Part shown: positions 12,449-23,879 of the stretch, one piece after another
How the letters are laid out: each line of letters starts with the position of its first letter
Numbering within the stretch: the first letter of the stretch is position 1
Assembly: GCA_030142905.1 (NCBI GenBank)
Contig: JASJOG010000034.1
Coordinates: forward strand, 1,479,001 to 1,543,000
DNA from: Heliopora coerulea
Lineage: Eukaryota; Cnidaria; Anthozoa; Scleralcyonacea; Helioporidae
Direction of reading: 5' to 3'
Length of the DNA stretch: 64,000 bases
Position numbers and translations under genes: made by a program
The notes under the pieces: generated by a model
What the model saw: the letters and a program-made list of their open reading frames with translations, nothing else
Databases searched by the model: none
What the model was told of the DNA's origin: nothing

Positions 12449-15400
12449 TTTTTTGTAACAAGTTCTTATGTAATTTTTTAACCAAACTTTCAAAATATAA
12501 AATGGGAGTTTTAGGCTTTCAATGCGTGGATTTTTGTTTCCAGAACATGAATCTGCTTGTAATCACTTAGAATTAGGTGCTGCCTTTTTGGAAAGTGAAT
12601 GTATAGCTTTAAAATCTCGATTTGAGGTTTCACTGGAGTTCCTCATTCCGATACACGCCTCGCCTCGTTGGTTTACATTGCAAAGAGCCTGATATGTGGG
12701 GCAAAATCCTGGTTCTCTGATGCTGAAACCCGTCCTCACCTTCGGCTTGCCAAAGTGAAGAATATATTTCCAGAAAACGCTATCTTGACTGTAAGACACG
12801 TAGAAGCTCTTCACATATTTGTCCTCATATCCAGCCGTCCCAATCGCGCCAACGGTAGTTGTTTTGTTGAGGTTTACTTGGAGGAAGTCATCAGTGAGAC
12901 GGACTGAAAGGTTGCCCCAAGGTTGCCATGAGTCTGTTTGAAGATCGACTGCGTTTGCTGGCTCACAGCACGGAAGAATTGCAGAAGATGCGGTGAGGGC
13001 CCCGCGCGGGAGGGTAATAAGGCTATCACAAGTATCTGAATAAGAAAAAAATTAAAAACAAAGACAAAAACAAAGACAAAAACATAGGACACGAAAGGCT
13101 AAATCATTCCGGTACTCAGGACAAGACCTCAGAACGCGGAAGAAAGATTCCAACGAAGATCATTAATGCGAACGTAAGACGAGCCTTTTGAAAAACTGTT
13201 TTATTAACGTCCCAGTTTTACTTCAAATTTTTATCAAATTTTTAAGAGCGATTTTGAGGCAACTATAAGGTTTAAAACTGTAGTTATTAACATTTTTGCA
13301 TCTTTGGATATTGTTGTAAAATATCAAGAAATCAAATTTCTTGTATCTATATCACTTCTATTCGAATTTCATAATAAAGTTTATTATATGGCTGAGTTCG
13401 CTATGTGATCTGTACGCAAAATGAGGCACGCTGATTGGCTGCCTAGCCGTGCAATAAATTTTTCGTACGGGAGAATTTTTGAGTTGATTTGACGATAAAT
13501 AAACCACTCACTCAGATGCGTTTTACCAAAGATTTACTATAAACCACTGAAAAAGTAGTAGAATCTTCTCAACTATAATTTAAGCAGAAAACTGGATAAT
13601 TTGGAACAAAAAAACACGACGTAATAGGTAAACACAAGCAAGTAAACCTAATCCGCTCACTCACGAACCAAAAAGTTTGTTAAAAGCGATGAAGGAAGGA
13701 ACCAAAACCCATATAATGAATTTTCTATTAACTTCGTTTGTTCGGTCTGTACGAGAAAGTATTTGCCCTCGGGTTTCTCCGCACAGACCTCGCTTCTTCG
13801 TCGCTTCGTCCGTACGAAAACCTCAGGCAAATACTTTCCCATACAGGCCTTACACTCGGTTAATAAGTAATCAATACATACAAGTTAAGGATCGACCTCT
13901 ACTAGGACCTTGAAGGAATTGTCTAGTTTCTCAGGATCCTTCGTCATTCTAAAAGATCGTGGGGATTTCGTGGCTGTGTCGTCATAGCGACTCGCTCACA
14001 GGATTTTGTAAGATCCACTCGAAAGAGGATCCTGAAAAATTACTGACGGATTGCCATGGGATCCTCAAGGATCCTTAAATCTTTCTCAGCGGCGGGATAA
14101 GACTTCTGTTATTTTACTCTGTTTAACGCCAGACGATTTTTCTCGTCAAGGGGAGAGCTGCCGCCGGGAAAGAGTTAAGGAGCTCTTCGGTGTACAGTGC
14201 TGATCGAGATATCTTGATGTACATCTATTTCGGTCGGATGTATACCAAAAAACAACTCGCTTCTATTAGGAGAATGTTGTGGATTGTTTTCCTCCAGTCT
14301 GGAAGCAACCATTCTTTTTAGTCATCTTTCCTTCATAAGGTATGTTCCGGAATAGAACTTTTTAACGGTCTCTTAAATTTCTGAGGGACCATTGGGTTTT
14401 AATAGTTGTAAAACATGGTGTGAATGTGTTTAATTGAACCAGCCGAAAAGGACGGCACTTTGTTTCGTTAACCGTAACTCTTTGCGTGCAGTAAACGTTG
14501 TATCTTGCTAAAATATAGTTGAAATATTTGAAACAAAGCTGTTATTAAAACTAACTTAACGCTTTGTTTACCTACGGGATTTTAAGGTCCGCTCTCCTAT
14601 CAAGGGTCTAGTCGACATGCATATCTAATTGTAGTAAAGAAAGGGTCAAGTTTCCACAATGTTGTGGTTAAATTTACAGCCACCATCGTTTTCGGTACTG
14701 GTGGCCATCTTTCCGAATTCGGCTCTTTATCTCAGGACTTCACTATCAGTTCTTTCAGCTGCAGTGACATACCCCACTGCAAGGTTGCATTACCCTTTCG
14801 TATCTGGATGCCATCCGCCGACAAGTAAAATCGTCTGGCGTTTGTCAGAATAAAATACCAATGACCGAATTCTGCCACCAAAGAGTTAACTGGTCCTTTA
14901 CTCAGAGGCGTAGTTGACCCATTTTAATTGGTAGGTGTCCCGCTTAATTCCCCTGAATATCGTATACTTTCAAAAATTGCCCGAATTTAATTAGACGCGC
15001 ATTCAGGTCATATATGGTGTATCCTCGCTTCCTCAGCCCTAATACATAAATTAAATACAGATTAGTAACCAAAAGGAAATTTGAACTCCCTTACCAAATC
15101 CAAATTTTGCCTGAGTTAGTATCTACTTTTTCCCGAATCCTCTGTTTTTTGGCGGTGTCACATCCCACCCCCGTAAACTACGCCCCTACCTTTACTGTAC
15201 CTTTTGGTGCATAAATTTTGAATGTCGTCTGGACACTTTGTTTCCGATTCACAGTCTTTTCACAGTTGTTCTCGTCCATTGTTTGATATCGGAGATCCCC
15301 GTAAATATGACCATTTACGAATTGTCCTTTTTGCGTTACACTGATCGTCGTTGTAACATCAACTCCTAAAGATTCGCCAACCTTTAACGGCTCGGATAGC

Positions 15401-18400
15401 TGAGCAAATGAAGAAAGCAGAATCAATGAAATGTAAAAAAAAAAAAAAAAAAAAAAGGAAAATGCAGCCTGCGCAGTAGCTTGACACAAGCTGTCCGAGC
15501 TGAGATTCTCTCATGGGATATTCTCGAACTCTACACTACAAAAAAGTTAAATCTTGGGTACATATTTTTTCTAGTTTTAAGATTAATTTCCCGGCTTTAA
15601 GAAATAAACTCTTGGTAAGAAAAGCCATGTGAATTTTTTTCTTCTTTCAAGAAATTTAAGAAAATATATGTTGATTCAAGAACATTTTTTCTGTCTAGTC
15701 TAGATATATTTTCTTAATTCAAGAAAATATGTCTTGTTTTAAGAAATATTTTCTTGCTAAGATAGTTTATTAAGAAAATTTATCCTAATTAAAATATGAA
15801 TTTAATTTTTTGCTGTGTAGTTTTCACCAGAGCTTGGGGAGGCTCCACTAACCTTCCCGATAAGAGGTAAAGACCGTCAGTACTAAGCAAAAACATGAAA
15901 TAGGGTTTAGGCTGCGTCCACATGTATACGTTTTCAAATTTATACGTTTTCACAAATTTCAAATACAGGACAATTTTACAAATGCAGGACAGGATATGAC
16001 AAATCTCGTTGTTGATGAGAGGAATTGCAATGCATTAGTGAACTGATATTTACAAAAATAATTAAATACGGAAGGATAGCGAGTATGATAGATTATAAGT
16101 TGAAAATTGTGTTAAAGTGGTGGACTTGTTATTTCTGTTCATCCTATTAACACCAGTTTTTATAGCTGAAAGGATCCAACAGTTTAAATAAAGATGATGA
16201 AGATGATGATTAAGTTCGGGTTTAGTCTTATTAATGTGTAAAGCTTCTTTAAGTTTCAGCGAGACCTGTCATTTTAATTAGCATATCGCATAACACAGGT
16301 CGAATGTAAATTAGTTAGTCATATCGTGTACTGAAGATGGTATAAGTTTGCCGAAACATGTCTACATTTAAAAAAATTGTCGTATATTTGAAATTTGTGG
16401 TTACTTTGGTGCTGTTTAGATTATATGTTTTCATTAAACTGTAAACGCGTCAAAATTATTGCGTCCACACGAGCGTTTTTGTGTCGTATTTGTGGTGTGT
16501 CTACAACGCTGTATAAACGTTGGGCGTGTAAATTAAATAATGTCTGACGAGTCAAAATCACTAATCTCAATAGTGGTCTTCATGTTAGAGAACTGAGTCA
16601 CAAACCGTTTTCAAAAGTCTTCGTTTTCGTCTGTCCTCACGAAAACGAAGCGTTTTCAAAAGTCGCCACTTTCAAAGGAGTTTTCGAAAGTCGTTTTCGG
16701 TGGAAACGACTCCACCCACTCATCGTTTACGTGTCGAAAAGCATGAAAAAAGTGAGAAAAGTATGAGTTTTCCAACGAAAATGCATACGTGTGGACGGGG
16801 TCTTATATGGGCAGAACACTGCCCTAGATTTGCTGCATCACGGGTCGGAGACCTTAGAGTTGAATTTTTTTTGCACCTGGTCCCGGCTGGGTCTAAAAAT
16901 GTAACGTTACGACAGTTGAAAATTTCCTTCATCGTAAATATACTCCATTTTATGTGATCGAGTGTAAATGCCAAGTATTTGGTGACTCAACAATAACAGA
17001 GGAGTTGGTATTCAGTTTTCATAAGCATCAATGCCGGCATACGTACGCTTTTCAGGAGACTGTGTGGAGCTGTCTTAAGAATCAAAGTTCCGACTTTAAT
17101 GACTTACTAGCTATTCACCGAGCTTGAAGTCTGCATATACTAGTGAAATATCGGACCGATGATTTTAAGTACAATACATAGGTCCGATATTTCACTTGTA
17201 ATTAGTCAGGAATTAGTCTATTACAGGTCAGTAATTAGTCTATTACAGGGCTTTACTGAAATATGATTGACAAGTGCAAGGGTAGACAACGTCAAATAAA
17301 AACTTGCAATTCTGTCGTCATTTTATATAGCATTTCTTCACCAACTTCAGTCTACAAAGTTACTTTTCCTTTCTGATTTTTTGTGATACATTTTCACTTG
17401 ATAAATTGTCAAAAATTTATATTTTTAGTCGACACAAGCGAGGTTTTTTTAAATTTCCTCCCCTTGAGCTGGCAAAACGGAAAATATCCGACCGTTTATG
17501 AACCAGTCAAGTTGAAGGATTTCCGTATTCGGACCGGTCGCTGCCACAGCCATATAATGACCATTATTACATTATTAGGTAACAAACCATGTTTATTACT
17601 TACTGTTATAAAATAAAACATATTCCGAAAAATAGAGACATCTTGGAGAACTCAAGGTATGAGTCAAAACAAGACGAGTATATGAGACTGTAATATTTCG
17701 ACTTTATTTCAAAGTCATAAAATAAAACATATTCCGAAGAATAAAGTCATCTTGAGAACTCAAGATATGAGTCAATACAAGATAAAACTATTGTTGAAAC
17801 ATTCTGTCTGAAGATGACTTTGAAATAAAGTCGAAATATCACAGTTTCAACAATAGTTTTATCTTGTATTGACTCATATCTTGAGTTCTCAAGATGACTT
17901 TATTCTTCGGAATATGTTTTATTTTATACTTTTTGAAGTTGTCGGCTGGTCGTGGTTTTACAAAGTCATCATCAGACAAGGATTCACAAAACAAGCCTAT
18001 ATATACAGTGTGATGTAGACAACGGAAGTTAGGAATCCTATACCTGAGATATTAACACGACAGAACGCATTGCTAATTAATTATCTCGACAGGAAGCTAT
18101 TATTTACAAGGCAAAAATCATTAACAACAACTGACCCGACAATACTGGCGTGTAAGACGACGTCAGATGACTAGCTGAGAGAGGTGAGTATTAGATGTCT
18201 CATGATGACTTTGTAATAATAGAGAAATATTACAGTCTCACATACTCGTCTTGTTTTGACTCATGTCTTGAGTTTTCCAAGTTGTCTCTATTTTTCGGAA
18301 TGTTTTATTTTATACTTTTTGAAGTTGTCGGCTGGTCGTGGTTTACTTACTTGTATTGTTAGCGTGTTTGACGACGTACTAATTGTGTACGTGGGCGATG

Positions 18401-21400
18401 CAGCAGTTGATCCTGTGTTGGTGTACGTCAGGTACGAAGGTACAGAGAGCGTTACGGTGACGGAGCTGGCGGATGATTTAGATTCAGGTAGATGGAAAAT
18501 GTCAACCCGGAATGTCATACCATCGCTGAAACAAACATTCAATGGGAAAACATCTGAGCGGGTAAAAGCCTTGCTCCCAGGGCATTTTGCCTCCGCGGGC
18601 TAAGTTGGCAAAATGGCGCTGACGTTGGTTGGTCGATTCAATAATTTTATTGGCCTTTTTAAAATGTCAGTCCACCCCGGATATTATTTAGTCATCTCAA
18701 TCTGTGTATTAAGAAACTTCTCTTACTTTATATTCTGTCGGTACTTCGCAATAATGTTCAAATATTTCTTGTTCATTATTCAAGTTAACAAAGAACCATT
18801 GATTAACAGAGACTCGTTTAACTGTCGTACTTTAACACCCAATCATTCTGGGCGTCCGGGTCATTGTGCAGTCTTTCTACCACGGAGGTAAAGTGCCTTT
18901 GGAACAAACTTGAGCTACAGAGGCAGCGAGCACATCTCCAACATCTCGCAACCTCTGCGGCGTTCTTATCACCTGAACTAGGGTGATATTAAATGGCGAG
19001 GCCAGTAAGCCAGTGACTGGAGAATAAAAAATTTAAAAAACAGATTTTCATATTTTGGACCTCTTCTACTTAATTAATCTTAGTGCTATTTCTACATTCA
19101 CAAATCGTCTTTCATCGAGCTGACCGGGTATTTCGAAAATGAAAGATACGGCACAATAAAACCACAGCCTTTCTGCGAAACTTATCACAGCTTGTATGCA
19201 TGAAAAATAAGTTTTAAGAGTAAGAATTCCTTTCGGGACTAGACCTGACATAAGTGTAAACTTCGCCGTATACTAGCCGATTTTTTTCGAAACGCTGTCG
19301 GACGACAAAATATCGGACAATGTTAGGCAATTTTCCACAACTGTACAACAAAACCGGAGGTTGTCGGATCAAATTAAACAGATTTGATTTTTAGACGTCT
19401 TGACTGACTTAATCGACTCGCGTTTGGTCATGCCTGATCGTTTGCCGACAAAAACAAACGGTAAATGTACGGTGAGCTTAATATCCTGAAACAATACAGT
19501 GCATGATTGAGGGGGCTAAGGCACCATCCCCCCCTTAAATACCCCATTGTATTCTGGCTTTGCCTGTCCCTCCTTACAAACTAGTATAGACTTACTCCGC
19601 ATGTACAAAGCTTCCAGAGGGAAGGTACATTTTGGTACCAAGTTTAGCCGATCGTCGTTGCACATCGGCCTTGATTGACTTTCCAATGACCCAAACCGAC
19701 TCGTTCTGGTAATCCATGCCAAAGTACAACCAAAATTGTGCTCCGTCGGTGACGTTACTGTGGTCTAGAAGACGAGACTGTACTTGGATGACCACCTCGT
19801 CACCAAAGCTAGCCTCATTGCCGGACTTCGATCGGGAGGCGTTTCCGAAATCCACTGAAGCTTGGCTTCTTAGCTCAGGGTTATTAGAATGAGTCTTGTC
19901 GAATGAAACAACCGGCTTCGACGTCTGCAGATTGGAACCGACACCGAGAACTTCAACCTTTTCCACGTTAAAGATTGGGGATTGATGATACGGTAAACTG
20001 ACGTGGAAACTTAGCGGGGTTGAGTCTGAGATGGTGAGGTGTGCATTGTAGATGACGATGTCGCCTGGAGTGGCGGTAACTTGTTTGGTCCCGACAGATT
20101 TAAGATTGAACGAGAAACCGTCAATCTAAAAACAAGAAGGGAAAAATCTGAGCTTTCAGTCAACTGAGAAGTCAGGAAAATACCTTGCTGGGTATTTATT
20201 TCGGGATGGTTGAGTATTTGAAGTGGCACTTGAGGCGTGCTTTACCAAAACGTGGGCCATTTTAAATAACTTCGTGGAAACACTGGGTGCGTTGCTTATT
20301 ATCTGTGGCTTCAGGTTAGCTAAAAATCCAAAGACAAACTGACCTAGGTGTGAACAACTTGAGTTATTTAATCTAATGCAGGGGTCCGCAGCCTGCCTGT
20401 GAAAGTCGTTTATGTGGCCAGCGGAGGCTTGTAGGTTGTCGAAAAACTATACTTTCTGTACTGAAAATTAGAAGCTCCTATAGGAAATAAAGGTCAGAAT
20501 CAAACTTTTTCAAGAATGACAATTGCACCTTAATTAGCTTAACTCAGAGCTAGAGGCTTTGATTAGGTTATTACGACATAAATGGCTCATAAATAACGCC
20601 CTCGCAATAGAACAATCGATCTTACGGGGGAAGTTAGCAGCGAATACAAGAACTGGTGGCTCACTAACTATTCCAAGCCAGAAATTTTTCCCGCAGAACC
20701 AGAAAGGTTGCGCACGTCTGCTCTAATGTGTGGTTACTCAGAGTATGGAACTGATCTGTCTAGTCCATCTTTACCATTACTCGTATTCTAATGTGGAAAC
20801 TAGCATCTGATCGGTTACACCAATCGGTATCTTATAGTTGGTACAGTTGACACCCGAACGCTCGAACCTTCGGGGGAAATCGTGAGTGATTCGAGTCATC
20901 GGGAGATGGCATCAAAATGAGCGGAAATCAAGGAATAAAATTGTGTTTGACCTACATGTTTGATTACCATTCAAACAGAGTGCGTTTTGGTCAGATTTAT
21001 TTAAGAGAATTAACATAAAAGAAACGGTACTTTGCGAACAAAACAACGCGTTAATGCATACTTAATACCAAGACACTAAAGGACTTTACACAAAGGACGA
21101 TGATTAGACACTTCAATATGAAGGCGTGCTGCTCTGTTTGATTCAAAGTAATTAAATGTTCTGAATTATGTTTTGACGTATGAGTTTCGAGTTATGAAGG
21201 GGAAAATTATAAAGAAAGTAACCTAATGGGGAAAACAATTTCACTTCGAGGTAGCGGGATGTTGGAGTTACCGAGGGTAAAATCACAGTGAAAGTATGAA
21301 ACAAATCCAGGAGAAATTGATTTTGGTTCGAGTTAGCGTGATCTTCGAGCTATCGAGGGTTCGAGTTATCGGGAGTCAACTGTAGATGTCGAGTAATGGA

Positions 21401-22145
21401 GAGTAACCCAATGAGGCCGCGTGTCGTGGCTAAAGACAATGATTTTGATCTAGCTATTCCTAATAATTTTGAAAAGCTAACATCACTTTCTTCCGAAACA
21501 ACCATATTTTCTCTCACTTTCTATGACTGGGACTTCAGCCCCGTCAACTATCACCTCTTAGAAATCGACGGCTCAAAATCTAATTGTTAATCTTCCAGTT
21601 ATTCAATGTAGTTGTATATCGCTATTTTGATACCGTGCACCGCTGTCATCAATCCATATTATACTCAGGATGAAAGTTAGCTTCCTTCGTGATTCAACTG
21701 GGTATGTCGTTAAGATTTTGTCTCAATCAAAACAAGTACTGGAATAAAATTAGACCATTTCTACCGAAATCTCTCTTCGATTATATTGTAGACTGGAAGA
21801 AATTGTGCTATAGATCTTACTCGTTTAAGTAAATATCATTAAATACTGCTAAAGACAATCTTGCCTTTAACGCAGCACCTTAAAAACAGTTTTGACAAAA
21901 ACTGGTGCATAATCAGAAGTCAATTAAAATGTATAGTACTAAGCCACGTTGATTGCGCAAGTCTCAAAGAGAAGAGGGAAAAAATATTCTCGATAAAAAC
22001 CCATCAAGACGGCTGTGTCGTCAAACGCAAAGCTCTGTCATACATTAAATCAACTGGTGACCTAACGAATAATGATGAAAAACTGAATAGTTACCTGGGT
22101 CAGAAACTCTAACATAGCAAACAGAAAGACTGTCTTGAGGTACAT
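7789..22145 (-). CDS. Secreted DUF11-like / F5/8C discoidin-domain protein (10 exons, complete)
   Basis: Exons, 5' to 3': 22145-22095, 20125-19596, 18525-18351, 15399-15201, 13035-12740, 12014-11852, 10633-10564, 10229-10174, 9306-9037, 7865-7789. All phases agree and give 628 residues. Exon 1 is a 17-residue signal peptide (MYLKTVFLFAMLEFLTQ). Residues about 18-318 form two beta-sandwich repeats resembling the DUF11/TIGR01451 'conserved repeat' type (PGDIVIYNAHLTI, then GMTFRVDIF with VTVTLSVPSYLTY) with several N-glycosylation sequons. Residues about 320-470 are a discoidin domain split over two exons: CDSLITLPRGALTASS, FLQVNLNK, VGAIGTAGY, ending RARYLRIHP and FIRLLGC. Residues 472-628 are an unrecognised module with CYSSSDGG, IGFDPVSSKIYGL and no membrane anchor. 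Known discoidin domains bind glycans or lipids at the cell surface or matrix; a cnidarian matrix or adhesion role is inference. The exon 4 donor (15200) was chosen by phase over the GTAGGG at 15189. Confidence 0.85.
8245..8403. repeat. Near-perfect 70-bp fold-back palindrome
   Basis: Arms of about 72 bases (8245-8318 and 8331-8403) are reverse complements with one or two mismatches, around a 12-base A-rich loop. They include the GAAGGCCCTTC core. It lies in the last intron of the discoidin gene. A fragment of the same element seems present near 45430-45500. Confidence 0.85.
8622..8905 (+). mobile_element. tRNA-derived SINE, copy 1
   Basis: The head carries RNA polymerase III promoter boxes: A box TAGCACAGTGG at 8633-8643 and a perfect B box GGTTCGATTCC at 8675-8685. 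A tRNA-unrelated body of about 200 bases follows. The same body recurs at 42178-42475, so this is a dispersed SINE rather than a tRNA gene; no acceptor-stem pairing is kept. Confidence 0.85.
9881..9916. repeat. (AAAT)n microsatellite
   Basis: About nine units of AAAT/AAAC in an intron of the discoidin gene. Confidence 0.85.
12397..12450. repeat. (TTTC)n microsatellite
   Basis: A run of TTTC units, ending in a T tract, in intron 5 of the discoidin gene just upstream (+ coordinates) of the 12740-13035 exon. Confidence 0.85.
13745..13849. mobile_element. Small MITE with imperfect inverted ends
   Basis: The left arm (13745-13776, with GAAAGTATTTGCCCTCGG) and the right arm (13817-13849, with CCTCAGGCAAATACTTTC) are inverted copies. 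It lies in intron 4 of the discoidin gene. Confidence 0.6.
14115..14175 (-). repeat. Copy of the dispersed hairpin repeat
   Basis: An inverted copy of the repeat also seen at 27268, 28955, 36832 and 56205: AACGCCAGACGATTTTTCTC followed by GTCAAGGGGAGAG and ending AAAGAGTTAA. A further degenerate copy lies at 14823-14860. Confidence 0.5.
14903..15188. mobile_element. hAT MITE inserted at a splice donor
   Basis: Inverted ends CAGAGGCGTAGTT (left) and AACTACGCCCCTA (right) enclose 286 bases. An exact 8-bp duplication, CCTTTACT, flanks it at 14895-14902 and 15189-15196. On the discoidin gene's strand the insertion begins at intron position +5 after the exon ending at 15201. The duplication leaves the original GTACAG donor intact and adds a second possible donor, AAG/GTAGGG, at 15190/15189. 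Confidence 0.88.
15437..15459. repeat. Poly(A)/poly(T) tract before an exon
   Basis: On the minus strand this is a run of about 22 T, some 40 bases before the 3' splice site at 15400/15399. It probably serves as an extended pyrimidine tract. Confidence 0.7.
15531..15820. mobile_element. MITE with CTACACTACAAAAAA ends and internal AAGAAAATAT repeats
   Basis: Left end CTACACTACAAAAAAGTTAA and right end TTAATTTTTTGCTGTGTAG are inverted copies. The interior is built of many TCAAGAAAATAT / TTTCTTGAATTAAG motifs in both orientations. This kind of element is common in fish and invertebrate genomes. It is in an intron of the discoidin gene. Confidence 0.7.
15910..16803. mobile_element. Nested MITEs: GTCCACA-ended element carrying an inner insertion
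   Basis: The outer ends GTCCACATGTATACGTTTTC (15917) and GAAAATGCATACGTGTGGAC (near 16796) are inverted copies. An inner element of about 450 bases (15951-16399) has its own inverted ends ACAAATTTCAAATACAGGAC and an inverted near-copy near 16375-16399. A second GTCCACACG start at 16464 suggests a further partial copy. No coding capacity. Confidence 0.6.
17141..17198. repeat. 17-bp inverted repeat
   Basis: AGTGAAATATCGGACC at 17142-17157 and its reverse complement at 17181-17196 flank a short loop. Confidence 0.7.
17608..18345. repeat. Nested fold-back element (palindrome within palindrome)
   Basis: The inner arms 17717-17800 and 17844-17927 are nearly perfect reverse complements (about 84 bases). 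The outer arms, about 17608-17700 and 18224-18314, are diverged copies of the same sequence, also inverted to one another. A trailing block, CTTTTTGAAGTTGTCGGCTG, occurs at both about 17929 and 18317. The right edge stops a few bases from the splice donor (18350) of the discoidin exon 18351-18525. Confidence 0.85.
20844..21382. mobile_element. pogo/Tigger-type MITE with TA duplication
   Basis: Left end CAGTTGACACCCGAACGCTC and right end GTTATCGGGAGTCAACTG are inverted copies flanked by TA on both sides. CAGTTGAC ends with CTCGAACC motifs are typical of Tigger-like elements. It lies in intron 1 of the discoidin gene; no transposase frame. Confidence 0.75.
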
Positions 22146-22200
22146 TTTTTTCCTTTTTAAATTCCCCAAAACACAGGACGCGATATTCATCGACCTTCTT

Positions 22201-22208
22201 TATTTATA
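22201..22208 (-). promoter_or_regulatory. TATA box (TATAAATA) of the discoidin gene
   Basis: TATAAATA on the minus strand, 56 bases above the start codon at 22145. With the usual 30-base spacing this predicts transcription start near 22175 and a 5' UTR of about 30 bases. Confidence 0.65.
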
Positions 22209-23301
22209 CGTCCAGGTGCTTCTGTGTTTACCTAAAAGCTTTCATCTGTTGTCAGTTCTTAACATTTCGTTGCTAAGAACTTCGATTAAGACTTGAACCG
22301 CAAACTTTGAGCAGAATTTTGAGGTATTTAGTAACGGCTCGCGACAGGAAGGGAAGGAGCAGGTTGTCCTAAGTAAATCCCTTTCGATTTGTGAAAAATA
22401 AAAGAATATGGCGAAACACGGCAGCGGCCAGCGTAGTCATGATTATCTCAATAAAACTGCAAGCCAGACGTGAAAATAAACTGACACACGAGCTGTGAAT
22501 AAGTAGTATCAATAATTCCAAGGAATATAGTTACCTGTTAAATTGCTGTTACTATGTATTAATAATTTAATTGGCCTGGTTTTAACTGATGCGGCATGTG
22601 GCGTTTCAGTTGGCCAATTACACTTCAGCATCGATCAGCGTCGCAATTTACATTCTGGCTGCCAAGGCAATTGCGTGTTTAAAAAAAGTTTTGTAAAAAT
22701 CTTCTCAGCTTGGTAAACTCTGAAATGACATCGCCAGGAATTCTGTGATGAATCAGGCTTTCTAATTTAAGATTTAAGTTCAAGGATTTAAATCACTCCG
22801 GAACGAAAACGTGGAAATCTCAAACTTTCCGAAGAGTTAATTTTTCTGTAATTTAAGCCTCAAATCAAAGTGTATTAACATTTAAGATTATCTTCACCCC
22901 TGCGCTCAATTTTCCGATCGCAGAACGACAATTAGCACCGTCCAAACGAATTAGGCGTGGTAGGGTGTAAACTTTTTCAGTCTTTAAAGGGGAATTTCCA
23001 GTGAGTGTAAAAAGTTGCGCGAGTGACAATTCTATTGTGAAAAAGTTGACATGAAGTCAACTTTTACGCGCGACATTTTGCGTCAACCAACATTAACCAA
23101 TCGACTCAAAGAACAACATTACCCGCGCGACTATTTACACCCACTGAAAATCGACCTTAAGTTTAAACTTGTCTGACGTTTTTCCGTGTCGTATTATGTG
23201 TTATAAAAGAAGTGGTTCATCATTGAGTTGGTGTGTCGAGTTAGGGATGCACATCGTTTTCTCTCAACTTCCCGCTCAGCAATGAAGATGGCGTCGCATA
23301 A

Positions 23302-23733
23302 GGGAGCGGTCATTACTTATGGGGTCGTAGGAGGTGGATGTTTTTGAGGAGGGGTTACAAAATTTTAGAGGTTGCTTAAGGAGGGGTTATGTTGATTTCT
23401 GACTTGAAGTAGGAGGGGTTACGAAAAAAAAAGTCTGGAAATAATAAATAATATAAAAATAGTTGGAAGAATTTTCATTTCAAGTTGAACTTTCAATGAT
23501 GTACATTACTGTATTAAAACTGAACATTAATGTTAATTTTTAGTTTTGATTTATTATATAACAAATGTCATTAAATTTAAGATCTCCTTGAGGAGGGGTT
23601 ACGATATTTGTTGAACGTCTGGAGGAGAGGTTATGAAGATCAACAATTGCTCAAGAGAGGGGTTATGGAATTTTTTAGTTTGTACCTGAAAAAACACCCA
23701 CCCCCTACCACCCCATAAATAATGACCGCTCCC
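23302..23733. mobile_element. MITE with GGGAGCGGTCATTA ends and GGAGGGGTTA subterminal repeats
   Basis: Left end GGGAGCGGTCATTA then TTATGGGG, right end CCCCATAAATAATGACCGCTCCC, inverted. Six or more copies of GGAGGGGTTA(C/T) or close variants lie inside, clustered at both ends, which is typical of transposase-binding subterminal repeats. No coding capacity. Confidence 0.75.
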
Positions 23734-23747
23734 CAAGCCAGGACCAG

Positions 23748-23836
23748 CGGTCGTATACTGTCGTATACGATTGCTCGTCCTGGAGTATGCGACGTTGTCT
23801 GTGAAGCACAATTCCTGCTTACGATTCGCTCGCTAA
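23748..23836. repeat. Partial copy of the GTCGTATACGA MITE
   Basis: It shares GTCGTATACGAT and the CTTnCnATTCGCTCGC interior with the fuller element at 57943-58132. Confidence 0.5.
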
Positions 23837-23879
23837 TGTAGCAGCAAAACGTCCTGTAGAGTGTAGACGATTTTTCTAA

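Noticed and set aside
12101..12481. 126-codon plus-strand frame
   Set aside because: It ends in the (TTTC)n microsatellite, and the discoidin gene's exons lie on the other strand here.
9023..20229. Single-exon genes on individual minus-strand frames
   Set aside because: Each is one exon of the ten-exon discoidin gene, bounded by splice sites, not an independent gene.
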